Positions 55,470 through 63,718 of a stretch of 64,000 bases of DNA are shown here, one piece after another (position 1 is the first letter of the stretch; every line of letters starts with the position of its first letter). The position numbers and the translations under genes were made by a program. The notes under the pieces were generated by a model. It worked only from the letters and a program-made list of their open reading frames with translations. It did not search any database and was not told where the DNA came from. The stretch is from Chloracidobacterium sp. (GTDB lineage: Bacteria > Acidobacteriota > Blastocatellia > Pyrinomonadales > Pyrinomonadaceae): NCBI GenBank assembly GCA_015075585.1, contig JABTUB010000002.1, forward strand, positions 248,001-312,000, read 5' to 3'.

Positions 55470-55799
55470 TCAGTACGGTCTGAACTTCGTTACCAGAAGC
55501 TTGATATCAGGCTCGGCGGTCACTTCGTGTTCGACCTCCGCCGCAAGCGTGATAAGAACTCCGGGCGTCATCACGATCGATTCCTCAAGCCCGGGTCCGG
55601 CCCTGAATGTTCCGTTCCCGGACACGCAAAGTACCGTGATCGGATCGTGCGATATATGTTTTGCGAGAACTCCGCCGTCAGAAAGCGTGATCTCGATAAG
55701 CTTGCGGCCGGGCCCGTCGTAAATTTCGCGTGCCTTTGGCGACGCAGCATCGATCTGTCCGCCAAGTGCAAGATCGGTGATATGTTCAATATGTTTCAT
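55470..55799 (-). CDS. Cupin-domain protein upstream of qNor
   Basis: 109 residues from ATG 55799 (MKHIEHITDLAL); the longer start at 55853 adds 18 residues without support. Single cupin-like beta-barrel with HDPITVLCVSGNGTF and the second motif ITLAAEVEHEV, which may bind a metal. Starts the norZ unit 21 bases before norZ. A role in NO or redox response is inferred from position. Confidence 0.75.
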   Translation of the reverse strand: MKHIEHITDLALGGQIDAASPKAREIYDGPGRKLIEITLSDGGVLAKHISHDPITVLCVSGNGTFRAGPGLEESIVMTPGVLITLAAEVEHEVTAEPDIKLLVTKFRPY

Positions 55800-55867
55800 T
55801 ACAGCTTCAGGATAATACTCTGCCACAGACACCTGTATCACCGCGAACATCAAAAGCGATTTGCCTA

Positions 55868-55879
55868 TTGATTAACCAA
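55868..55879 (-). promoter_or_regulatory. Possible CRP/FNR-type palindrome upstream of the cupin-norZ unit
   Basis: TTGATTAACCAA is a 12-bp near-palindrome (10 of 12 positions symmetric) about 69 bases before the cupin start, in an AT-rich stretch. It resembles the outer TTG...CAA half-sites of FNR/NnrR sites but with shorter spacing, so the assignment is weak. Confidence 0.25.
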
Positions 55880-55917
55880 ATTAATAACTTTTGGCCGCTC
55901 GGCACTGAACTATTCTG

Positions 55918-56820
55918 TCAGCATATCGTTTCCGGCTCACCTCGAGAATTCAGGGTTTGCGGAATACGCAGCTCGGTATGAAGCTTTTTGTTCAGGCGAT
56001 CTATGAAGTATGCGGCAAGCAGGGGTGATTCGCGCTCAACATTCTGATGGACAAAAAAATAAAGGTTCTTCAGGCCAACCTTTTTCCACTTAGCGATACG
56101 CCGCACCCACTCATCGAGACGCCGCCGGTCGATATCAGCAGAATTTGCACCGACCCAGCGGACAAAAGCCGTCGGGGTTGTCAGCCGCATATGCATAAGG
56201 TCACGCCGCCCGGCGGTATCGACAAGTACGTTCGTTATCTTATACTTTTCGAGCAGCTTGTAAAGCCGGGCAGAAGTGTCGCGGTCGTTGAACCAATCCG
56301 TATGGCGGAACTCGACCGCGAGCGGCATCTTGTACTGCCGCCAATATTCGATGAACGCCGCGACACGTTCCGCATCCTTTGGCTTGAAGTTATTGTGCAT
56401 CTGCAGGAACGGCATGCCGAGCTTTTCGCGGAGCAGCGACATATTAGCCACGCTGATATCAACAAGCTCTTCGACCTCCTTCAGCCGCCGATAATGCGAG
56501 ATCGACTGCGACAATTTTGGACAGAACTTGAAGCCTTTCGGCACGCTCGCGTACCAATTTTGAAAGACCTCCGGCTTGAACATTCGGTAGAAGGTTGCGT
56601 TCAGCTCTACGCAGTTGAACTGTGTCGAATAATACCGTAGCTCGTCCTTCGTCCCTTTCGGATAAAAACCCTTGAGATCGGTCTTGTTCCACTTGGCGCA
56701 CCCGACATATATGCGCAGCTCCTTTGCATTGCTCTTCGCCAAAACCCGTTTCGTGTCAGGATGATCTCGCGATATTGTGAGGTCAACACTCTCCGGATCA
56801 TCAACCTTGCCGAATTTCAT
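55918..56820 (-). CDS. DUF72 (YecE-like) protein
   Basis: 300 residues from ATG 56820 ([14 protein letters not shown]); the longer frame to 56967 overlaps the mqnE promoter region and is not supported. TIM-barrel-like DUF72 motifs: [36 protein letters not shown] and EFRHTDWF. Family role unknown, sometimes linked to nucleic acid or Fe-S contexts. Divergent from mqnE with 103 bp between. Confidence 0.85.
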   Translation of the reverse strand: MKFGKVDDPESVDLTISRDHPDTKRVLAKSNAKELRIYVGCAKWNKTDLKGFYPKGTKDELRYYSTQFNCVELNATFYRMFKPEVFQNWYASVPKGFKFCPKLSQSISHYRRLKEVEELVDISVANMSLLREKLGMPFLQMHNNFKPKDAERVAAFIEYWRQYKMPLAVEFRHTDWFNDRDTSARLYKLLEKYKITNVLVDTAGRRDLMHMRLTTPTAFVRWVGANSADIDRRRLDEWVRRIAKWKKVGLKNLYFFVHQNVERESPLLAAYFIDRLNKKLHTELRIPQTLNSRGEPETIC

Positions 56821-56923
56821 AACAATGACTTGCCCGCTAAGATCGCCACGAATTACAGATAACTCTCGTGTATGTTCGCTTGTTTCGCAGGCAAATTCAA
56901 TTTTGGTAAACTTAACGCTAAAT

Positions 56924-58024
56924 ATGCAGTTTTCATTTGACCCGAAATTACAGGATATTGCGTTCAAGGTCGAGGATGGCGAGCGGTTGTCGTTTGACGA
57001 CGGGCTCGCACTTTACGCGACGACCGATCTGAACGCGCTCGGAAAATTGGCCGACACCGTACGCCGGCGAAAGCACGGCCTGACGACGTATTACAACGTC
57101 AACCGGCACTTCAACCACACGAATATCTGCGTCGCGGATTGCAAATTCTGCGGCTTTTATAAGCGTGCGCGTCAGGAAGGCTCCTATACGCATTCGGTCG
57201 AAGAAGGCGTGCAAATAGCCCGCGACGCAGTCGCCGAAGGTGCGACCGAACTGCACATTGTCGGCGGGCTGAACTCGAAACTTCCTTTCGAGTATTACAC
57301 CGATCTTTTCTCGTCTCTAAAACGCGAATTTCCAAAGCTGCACTTAAAGGCGCTCACGATGGTCGAGCTTGATTTCTTCGCGAGATTCTACAAGATGAGC
57401 GACGAGGAAGTGATCGAGAAGCTCCACTCCGCGGGGATGGATTCGTGCCCCGGCGGCGGTGCAGAGATCTTTGCCGAACCGACGCGTTCGCGCATCTGCG
57501 ACCACAAATGCGACGGCGACCGCTGGCTGGAACTCGCCGGAAAGGTGCATAAAGCGGGCCTCAAGACCAACGCCACGATGCTCTACGGCCACATCGAGTC
57601 CATCGAGGACCGCATCGATCACCTCGTCCGTCTCCGCGAGCAGCAGGACAAAACAGGCGGATTCCAATGCTTCATCCCGCTCGCTTTTTATCCGCCCGGC
57701 ACAGCACTCTCGACGCTTCCCGGCCCCGACGCCATCGACAACCTGAAGACCATCGCCGTTTCACGCCTGATGCTTGACAACTTCGACCACATCAAGGCCT
57801 ACTGGGTAATGCTCGGCAAAGCCACCGCCCAGACCGCGCTCCACTTCGGGGCCAACGACCTCGACGGCACCATCACCGACGGCGGCGAACTCACCCACAG
57901 CTACTCCGTCGAATCCGGCGGCGAAGTAAAAATGACAAAGGCCGAGATCATCGACCTTATCCACCGCGCCGGATTCGAGGCCGTCGAAAGAGATACGGTT
58001 TATAACCGCGTCGCCGCAGTGTAA
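56924..58024 (+). CDS. mqnE: Aminofutalosine synthase MqnE (radical SAM)
   Basis: 366 residues from ATG 56924. The radical SAM cluster Cys are in [14 protein letters not shown] (CxxxCxxC), with SAM-binding motifs including [16 protein letters not shown] and the [12 protein letters not shown] segment typical of the MqnE/MqnC group. Adds a carboxyvinyl group to form aminofutalosine, an early step of the futalosine menaquinone pathway. The last 150 bases contain a segment (57876-57905) that recurs downstream of the restriction island. The start at 56777 in the same frame overlaps the opposing gene. Confidence 0.93.
   Translation: MQFSFDPKLQDIAFKVEDGERLSFDDGLALYATTDLNALGKLADTVRRRKHGLTTYYNVNRHFNHTNICVADCKFCGFYKRARQEGSYTHSVEEGVQIARDAVAEGATELHIVGGLNSKLPFEYYTDLFSSLKREFPKLHLKALTMVELDFFARFYKMSDEEVIEKLHSAGMDSCPGGGAEIFAEPTRSRICDHKCDGDRWLELAGKVHKAGLKTNATMLYGHIESIEDRIDHLVRLREQQDKTGGFQCFIPLAFYPPGTALSTLPGPDAIDNLKTIAVSRLMLDNFDHIKAYWVMLGKATAQTALHFGANDLDGTITDGGELTHSYSVESGGEVKMTKAEIIDLIHRAGFEAVERDTVYNRVAAV
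57876..57905 (+). repeat. mqnE segment duplicated 3.2 kb downstream
   Basis: This 30-base stretch inside mqnE (starting CCGACGGCGGCGAACTCACC) occurs again, base for base, at 61067-61096, followed in both places by related but diverged GC-rich sequence. It marks the left copy of the suspected island boundary. Confidence 0.85.
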
Positions 58025-58125
58025 CGTCATCGTTGAATCTGGTTATGCGATGGTTTCAAGTCGCTGTATATAAACACAAGGGTTTCTTGTAAAATGGCTG
58101 AAAACCTTCATTAAAATATATATTT

Positions 58126-59148
58126 ATGTCACTGAGTTTTATTGATCTCTTCGCTGGAATCGGCGGTATAAGATTGGCTTTTGAACCATATGGAAAGTGC
58201 GTCTTTAGTTCTGAATGGGATCGACATTCACAGTTAACCTACATTGCAAATTTTGGGGAGCGTCCTTGGGGCGACATAACCAAGATCAAGGCCATTGATA
58301 TACCACAACACGATCTGTTGCTTGCGGGATTTCCGTGCCAAGCATTTAGTGTGGCCGGTTATAGAAAGGGATTTGAAGATACACGCGGAACGTTGTTTTA
58401 TGATGTCGCCCGTATCCTGGCAGTACACCAGCCAAAGGCTTTCTTACTCGAAAACGTCAAAGGACTAGTTAGCCACGACCACGGCACAACATTTGACATA
58501 ATCACAAGGGTTTTGAAAGAAGAATTGGATTATGAGGTCTATACACAGGTCTTGGATTCAAGAAATTATGCAAATGTTCCACAAACAAGGGAACGAATCT
58601 TCATCGTCGGATTCCATAAAGAGAAAGTTAAGGACTATTTCGACTTTACCTTTCCTGAGAGGACACCGCTTACAAAGACGATTCATGAAATTCTTGAGCA
58701 CGAAAGGCAGGAGGATAAATATTATTATCCGCCTTCACATATGTATTTTGCCAAGATGAACGAAGCAATTAAAAACCCAAATACGATTTATCAATGGCGA
58801 AGGACTTATGTGAGAGAAAACAAAAGTAATGCTTGTCCCACACTCACCGCAAACATGGGTACTGGTGGGCATAATGTCCCACTTGTTCGAGATGCTTACG
58901 GCATACGAAAACTCACGCCAAGAGAATGCGCGCGATTCCAAGGGTTTCCAGATTCCCACGTATTTCCTAAAGAGTTGTCTGACACGAAGAAGTATTATCA
59001 AATCGGGAACTCGGTTACTGTTTCGCTTGTTGAGAGAATAGCTGAACAAATTATACAGGTTCTTGATGTCAAACCGGAAGAAGTGGAGCAAGTTTCGGAG
59101 CCCCATAACTCACCGACTATTACGGCTAATTTTTCGACCGCAGGCTAA
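58126..59148 (+). CDS. DNA (cytosine-5-)-methyltransferase of a type II system
   Basis: 340 residues. All C5-MTase motifs are visible: LFAGIGGIRLA (I), GFPCQAFSVAG with catalytic C71 (IV), LLENVKGL (VI), QTRERIFIVG (VIII), and ARFQGFPD/GNSV (IX-X). The target-recognition region between VIII and IX is about 80 residues. AT-rich codon use unlike the neighbours. Restriction enzyme and Vsr genes follow, so the enzyme probably protects the same site. The site itself is unknown. Confidence 0.95.
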   Translation: MSLSFIDLFAGIGGIRLAFEPYGKCVFSSEWDRHSQLTYIANFGERPWGDITKIKAIDIPQHDLLLAGFPCQAFSVAGYRKGFEDTRGTLFYDVARILAVHQPKAFLLENVKGLVSHDHGTTFDIITRVLKEELDYEVYTQVLDSRNYANVPQTRERIFIVGFHKEKVKDYFDFTFPERTPLTKTIHEILEHERQEDKYYYPPSHMYFAKMNEAIKNPNTIYQWRRTYVRENKSNACPTLTANMGTGGHNVPLVRDAYGIRKLTPRECARFQGFPDSHVFPKELSDTKKYYQIGNSVTVSLVERIAEQIIQVLDVKPEEVEQVSEPHNSPTITANFSTAG

Positions 59149-59162
59149 TATAGCAGGAATAG

Positions 59163-60332
59163 ATGTTTACCAATCTCCAGAATCTAGAACAGCAAGAATA
59201 TTATCTGAAGATGTTGGGAATCGTTGGTTCGCTAACTCGGCTGTTTTCCGCAAACTCAGAACCTTACATTGATTATCGTATAGCCGAAAACTTGTTTTGT
59301 AAGGCCTTTGAGGCTGAAAACCTATCGAGATCTGACGTATCGGCCGATGCGAAAAAAGAGAAAAAAGGCATTGGCATCAAAACGTTCCTTGATAAAGGCG
59401 GGATTAGTTTTGAGAAGATTGCCGAGTTTAATAAAAACAATCCCCTCTATAAGAACAAGGTTGAAGGCGAGAAAATATTAGAGATTGCAAAACTTAGAAA
59501 TGACAGATTATCGGCCACAAAAGCTTGGTGTCAGATTGAAGATATTTTTTATCATTGTGTTACACGCGGTAATAATAAGATTTATGTCTATGAATGTAAT
59601 GCCGACCCCATAAATCTGTCGGAAATACAAATAACTAAAACGACCGAGGCAGCAATCTCGTTTAATGACGGTACTAATGAATATCGCTTTGTTAACTCAA
59701 AAAGCACATTATATCGGAAGTTTGAGCGAGACAACGTACTATTAGAAAGTGACATTGATATTCTTGATGATCCCTTTGAATTGCTTGAGGACCTACTTAC
59801 CAAAGATGACCAAAGCGTCGTAGAAAAGTTCATCAAGAAGGATGAGACATTGTTCGTTCCTGCGAAATATGCGGTGAAGTATCCTAGAATTTATTTACCG
59901 CTGTATTCCGTTAGGAACGGTGAAAAGTATATTCCTGAGAAAAGTGGTTTGAATCAGTGGAGAGCTGATGGAAGACCTCGCAACTCGAACGAAGTCTATA
60001 TTCCAATACCTTCGTGGATTCATAAAACGTTTCCCAGCTTTTTTCCGCCTCGAAAGGTGGCCTTCAATTTGAGGCTATCGAATGATCAACTGGTTAGTGC
60101 AGCAGTTTGCCAAGACAATGGCAAGGCACTTATGAGCAACCCAAACAGTGATTTAGGAGAATGGCTGTTACGTGGACTGATGAATCTCGACGAAAAGACA
60201 CTAGTTGAGTATAAATATTTGGACGGGCTTGGCGTCGATAGTGTCGTAATTGATAAGATCGGCGAACTTAACTACGAGATTGATGTCGTTCAAACAGGTT
60301 CATTCGACGATTTCAAAGAGGCGAATAGCTGA
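59163..60332 (+). CDS. Type II restriction endonuclease, NgoFVII-like C-terminal domain
   Basis: 389 residues. N-terminal part has a probable PD-(D/E)XK nuclease centre: SRSDVSADAK with Asp58/Asp62 and GIGIKTFLD with K73. The C-terminal domain (about 280-389, VYIPIPSWIH, FFPPRKVAFNLRL, CQDNGKALMSNP) resembles the B3-like DNA-recognition domain of NgoFVII-type enzymes. Starts 14 bases after the methyltransferase, AGGA ribosome site, GC clearly lower than neighbours. Cleavage site not known. Confidence 0.78.
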   Translation: MFTNLQNLEQQEYYLKMLGIVGSLTRLFSANSEPYIDYRIAENLFCKAFEAENLSRSDVSADAKKEKKGIGIKTFLDKGGISFEKIAEFNKNNPLYKNKVEGEKILEIAKLRNDRLSATKAWCQIEDIFYHCVTRGNNKIYVYECNADPINLSEIQITKTTEAAISFNDGTNEYRFVNSKSTLYRKFERDNVLLESDIDILDDPFELLEDLLTKDDQSVVEKFIKKDETLFVPAKYAVKYPRIYLPLYSVRNGEKYIPEKSGLNQWRADGRPRNSNEVYIPIPSWIHKTFPSFFPPRKVAFNLRLSNDQLVSAAVCQDNGKALMSNPNSDLGEWLLRGLMNLDEKTLVEYKYLDGLGVDSVVIDKIGELNYEIDVVQTGSFDDFKEANS

Positions 60333-60344
60333 TAGTCGATTGTC

Positions 60345-60755
60345 GTGGTTGATAACATTACTCCAAAACAACGAAGTAGCAATATGTCACGTATTCGAAG
60401 CGTGAATACTAGGCCCGAAGTCGCGGCCCGCTCACTTCTGCACCGTCTCGGGTATAGATTCCGAAAAAACGTCAAAAGCCTGCCCGGCAAACCGGATATC
60501 GTTCTCAAGAAACACGACACGGTAATTTTTGTTCACGGCTGCTTTTGGCATAAGCATACAGGTTGCAAGCGTTCAAATATGCCAAAGAGTAACAGCGGAT
60601 ATTGGGAATTGAAACTTCTGGGAAATGTGTCTCGGGATCGCAAACATATTGAAAATCTGAAAGCCCTAGGATGGAAAGTGTGCGTTGTTTGGGAATGTGA
60701 AATCAAGAATGCGGACAAATTAATAAAGAAGATTCAAAGGGTATTGGATAAATGA
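60345..60755 (+). CDS. vsr: Very short patch repair endonuclease Vsr
   Basis: 136 residues from GTG. Active-site D51 (PGKPDIVL), H64 and H69 (HGCFWHKH), and zinc ligands including C66, H71 and C74 match Vsr. Nicks at T:G mismatches that arise from deamination of 5-methylcytosine made by the adjacent methyltransferase. The trio MTase-REase-Vsr is a typical self-contained cassette. Confidence 0.95.
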   Translation: MVDNITPKQRSSNMSRIRSVNTRPEVAARSLLHRLGYRFRKNVKSLPGKPDIVLKKHDTVIFVHGCFWHKHTGCKRSNMPKSNSGYWELKLLGNVSRDRKHIENLKALGWKVCVVWECEIKNADKLIKKIQRVLDK

Positions 60756-60803
60756 AACTCCAGCCTCTCATGTATATTGTTCTTATGGTGCTTTAAAATA
60801 GAA

Positions 60804-61019
60804 ATGCGATACATGGTTGTCATAGAAAAAGGCGAAACGAGTTGTGGAGCGTACGTTCCCGACCTTCCGGGGTGCGTCGCTGTCGGCGAAACCGAAGCCG
60901 AGGTCAAACAACTCATTCAGGAGGCCATCGAATTACATCTGGAAGATCTGTCTGAGTCCGGTGCCGCAATTCCGCCTGCATTGTCGCGAAGTGATTATGT
61001 TGACGTGATGGCAGGTTAG
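60804..61019 (+). CDS. HicB-like protein beside the restriction cassette
   Basis: 71 residues from ATG 60804; the TTG at 60777 is less likely. HicB fold: GAYVPDLPGCVAVGETEAEV and an acidic helix HLEDLSESG. No HicA gene is adjacent (only 48 bases separate it from vsr). The GC content returns towards the chromosome average here, so it may belong to the flank, not the island. Confidence 0.75.
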   Translation: MRYMVVIEKGETSCGAYVPDLPGCVAVGETEAEVKQLIQEAIELHLEDLSESGAAIPPALSRSDYVDVMAG

Positions 61020-61066
61020 ACATTTCACGCTCCGCACTTCGACTCCTAGGACATCGACTGCCCTAT

Positions 61067-61096
61067 CCGACGGCGGCGAACTCACCCACAGCTACT
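61067..61096 (+). repeat. Second copy of the mqnE 3' segment
   Basis: Exact 30-base copy of 57876-57905 inside mqnE; the following bases (GCGGTCGACCGCGGCGG) are similar to but diverged from mqnE. Together with the AT-rich genes between the two copies this suggests insertion of the restriction cassette near the mqnE 3' end with partial duplication. Nothing else is recognisable at 61020-61189. Confidence 0.82.
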
Positions 61097-61189
61097 GCGG
61101 TCGACCGCGGCGGAGGCGGCATTCACTGTGCGACAAATCAACTGCCTTCATGACGGTGGAAATGGCGGTTGAAACCTAGGCCAGGACGA

Positions 61190-61663
61190 ATGAGCGATAC
61201 GACCATTTTGATTTCTGCATTGGAGACGGCGCCGGGTGTGATCATTCCTTTGATCCGGGAGGTTCCGGCCGATAGATTGAAGCGGCGGCCGAGCGAGGGG
61301 AAATGGTCGGCGTATGAGCACGCGATCCACTTGTCGCAGTCGGACGTCGCGTTTCGGGCGCGGCTTGATCTGATCCTGTCGGGGCCGGAGCCACTCATCA
61401 AAACCATTGAGAATTCTCCCGAGGACGAGGCTGGAGCGATGCTCGAGGTCGATCTGGACGCCTCGCTCGACCGCTACGTCCGCGAGCGCGCGTCGCTTGT
61501 AGAAAGGCTCAAGCAGTTATCACCCGACGAATGGCAAAAGGAGGCCGTGCACGAGGCGTTCGATCATTATTCGGTGTTCATAATGTTCCGGCATCTTCTG
61601 AACCACGAGATGTTCCACGCGTATCGCATCGAGGAACTCCTGCTCAAGAAGGATTGGGATTAG
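61190..61663 (+). CDS. DinB-superfamily protein
   Basis: 157 residues from ATG 61190, which has an AGGA site 5 bases upstream; the TTG at 61169 is not supported. Four-helix bundle with His in WSAYEHAIHL and FRHLLNHEMFHAYR, matching the metal-binding His of DinB. Usually a thiol-S-transferase or hydrolase; the substrate is unknown here. Confidence 0.82.
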   Translation: MSDTTILISALETAPGVIIPLIREVPADRLKRRPSEGKWSAYEHAIHLSQSDVAFRARLDLILSGPEPLIKTIENSPEDEAGAMLEVDLDASLDRYVRERASLVERLKQLSPDEWQKEAVHEAFDHYSVFIMFRHLLNHEMFHAYRIEELLLKKDWD

Positions 61664-61828
61664 GAAACTTGTCCCCGCTATCGATCCGACCTCGACCTCT
61701 CGACCGCGAAAGATCTTTTCGCGGACAAGAAACCCATCGACGGCTGAATTGCATCTAACCAGCCTAGGCACGGCGAAAGCTCGACACTCCACGAGATCTA
61801 GTTAATAATTGAACGAGTTTCAATTGGT

Positions 61829-62971
61829 ATGAACCTTCGCAACCACCCGCTTATTTTTGTGTTGACTCTCGTATTGTTCGCACCTGCCGCAATGTTGGCG
61901 CAGACGAAGGCGGATCGGCCGTTTTCGGTCGCTGCTACAAACGACGGTCTGACGATACATTACACTGCGGCGACTCCTCAGTTCCGATTAACGGTCGCAG
62001 AAAAAGGGCTTTCGATCACACGCAAAGCAGAGGATGGAGTTACTCTCAACAGCGCCGGCGGATCGATGATGATCCGGTTTACGAAGACCGCCGAGTTCGC
62101 AGACACTTCGAAAACACTGGCAGATCAGGAAATACTAGAGGCACATCGCCAGTGGTTCAATTGGATGCGGGCCGCAGAGAGTGGAAAAAAGATCAAGGTC
62201 ACGGATGGGCCGGCAGGATCGCTGTCCGTAACCGACCTTCGACGGGCGGGCAAGGTTCGGATATCTATCCCCTCACTCTCATGGACCGCCAAAAGTGCGG
62301 GCCGGAATGCAAATCTCTTTTACCGAACGGCTTTGATCGGGAATGTTGTCGTTATGCTCGGCGCATCGTTCGACGGTAACAAGGCCGTTATGGCATCTGC
62401 GGTTACAAAGCGGGCCCTTGAATCTCTAACGATCATCGCCGGAGTTTCGCAAAAGAAGGGCGATGAGATTGACGAATTTTTGGAAATGGCCGAGGCTAAC
62501 GGCGTATCAAGGGCGGATCTAAAGAGATCCGCTGAGGAGTTTGAGAAAACGACCGCTTCATCGAAAGGATCCGTGTCCGCTGCAAAAGCCGCGACAAAAG
62601 ATCAGACCGTCAACGAGGCACTTCGGCAGCAGAGAGATATCTTATCCCGCGAACTTCCCTTCATCGAGCGATTTGCGGCATTCAAAAAAGCCTATCAAGA
62701 AAGATTTGAGTCGCCCGCCGGAATCCGGCAGCGTCGCTTGGACGGCGACAAGAGTTTCATATATGGCGCTGAGCTGAAGCGTTTCCAAGAGATGAAAGGG
62801 GAAACGGCGGCATTTCTCGCAGAATTCAAAGAATATCTTCTTAAAAATGAGCGCATTTTGAAAGCTGATGGAAAGCTAGCGGCGATCGACGGGGCAAAGA
62901 GCGAGATCAGCCGATTGGATCGGAATCTCGAATGGCTCAACGGCGAGCTGAAGAACTACTCGTCGAACTAG
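61829..62971 (+). CDS. Secreted hypothetical protein with coiled-coil C-terminus
   Basis: 380 residues. Signal peptide (1-25, ending MLAQTKAD), an N-terminal beta-rich part (about 30-200), then highly charged helices (about 210-375) with Lys/Glu/Arg heptad-like repeats such as EFEKTTASSKGSVSAAKAAT and ISRLDRNLEWLNGELK. No known domain seen. Possibly an envelope or extracellular protein. Confidence 0.6.
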   Translation: MNLRNHPLIFVLTLVLFAPAAMLAQTKADRPFSVAATNDGLTIHYTAATPQFRLTVAEKGLSITRKAEDGVTLNSAGGSMMIRFTKTAEFADTSKTLADQEILEAHRQWFNWMRAAESGKKIKVTDGPAGSLSVTDLRRAGKVRISIPSLSWTAKSAGRNANLFYRTALIGNVVVMLGASFDGNKAVMASAVTKRALESLTIIAGVSQKKGDEIDEFLEMAEANGVSRADLKRSAEEFEKTTASSKGSVSAAKAATKDQTVNEALRQQRDILSRELPFIERFAAFKKAYQERFESPAGIRQRRLDGDKSFIYGAELKRFQEMKGETAAFLAEFKEYLLKNERILKADGKLAAIDGAKSEISRLDRNLEWLNGELKNYSSN

Positions 62972-63030
62972 GTGAAAGCCGTCGATATAGCGTTGCGGGT
63001 TGCTGCCAGTGTCGAACCGGACAAGAACTG

Positions 63031-63105
63031 TTAACCACGGAGATCATAGGGCCCACAGAGAGTAAACTAACAGTCCGCAATGATCTCTGCGTCCTCTTTG
63101 GCGAG
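63031..63105. repeat. Degenerate intergenic repeat, unit 1
   Basis: TTAACCACGGAGA at 63031 and GCGTCCTCTTTGGCGAG at 63089 form the two arms of a degenerate inverted repeat; the same arms, with changes, recur at 63135-63200. Non-coding. Confidence 0.55.
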
Positions 63106-63134
63106 GCCGACATCAAATAATAAGCCGGAAGCGG

Positions 63135-63200
63135 TTAACCACGGCGAACACAGTGTAAATTCGGATGTCTCAGTGAACTCGGCGTCCTCTGTGGTGAAAG
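63135..63200. repeat. Degenerate intergenic repeat, unit 2
   Basis: TTAACCACGGCGAACACAG at 63135 and GCGTCCTCTGTGGTGAAAG at 63182-63200 repeat the arms of unit 1 with better symmetry. This looks like a dispersed repeat of the CCACGGAG...CTCTGTGGT kind. Ends 14 bases before the next gene. Confidence 0.6.
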
Positions 63201-63213
63201 AAGGCTGATCAAT

Positions 63214-63693
63214 ATGGAATTCAACATTAACAAGAACACCAAGACCGTTACGATCACGGCGGAGTTCGATGCCCCGCGTGATATGGTTTGGGATGCGTAC
63301 ACGCGGGCCGAACTTCTCGATCAATGGTGGGCGCCGAAGCCCTTTATATCAAGAACGAAGGCCATGAACTTTGAGGTCGGCGGCCGCAGGTTCTATGCGA
63401 TGATAAGCCCCGAGGGCCAGGAGCGTTGGGCGGTCCAGAAATATACTTCGATCACGCCCAAGACGAACTTCAAGTTCTTCAACGCATTTGCCGACGAGAA
63501 CGAGAACCTTGACCTTCCCGGCTCGGACTGGGACCTCAATTTTTCGGACAATGGCGACGGCACAAAGGTCAGCGTTTCGATATACAATGAATCGCTCGAA
63601 CGCATGGAACGGGTAATCGCAATGGGCTTTAAGGAAGGGACCGAGGCGACCTTCGAGAACCTGAAAGAACTCTTAGCAAGCCTGAATCGTTAG
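63214..63693 (+). CDS. AHSA1/SRPBCC-family protein
   Basis: 159 residues. START/SRPBCC fold with [20 protein letters not shown] and DQWWAPKPF, and the C-terminal [20 protein letters not shown] helix, as in AHSA1-like proteins. Binds hydrophobic ligands or acts as a stress-response factor; specific ligand unknown. The next gene follows after 25 bases and is likely cotranscribed. Confidence 0.85.
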   Translation: MEFNINKNTKTVTITAEFDAPRDMVWDAYTRAELLDQWWAPKPFISRTKAMNFEVGGRRFYAMISPEGQERWAVQKYTSITPKTNFKFFNAFADENENLDLPGSDWDLNFSDNGDGTKVSVSIYNESLERMERVIAMGFKEGTEATFENLKELLASLNR

Positions 63694-63718
63694 TCAGAAT
63701 GGTAGGAGTGGAGGAACT

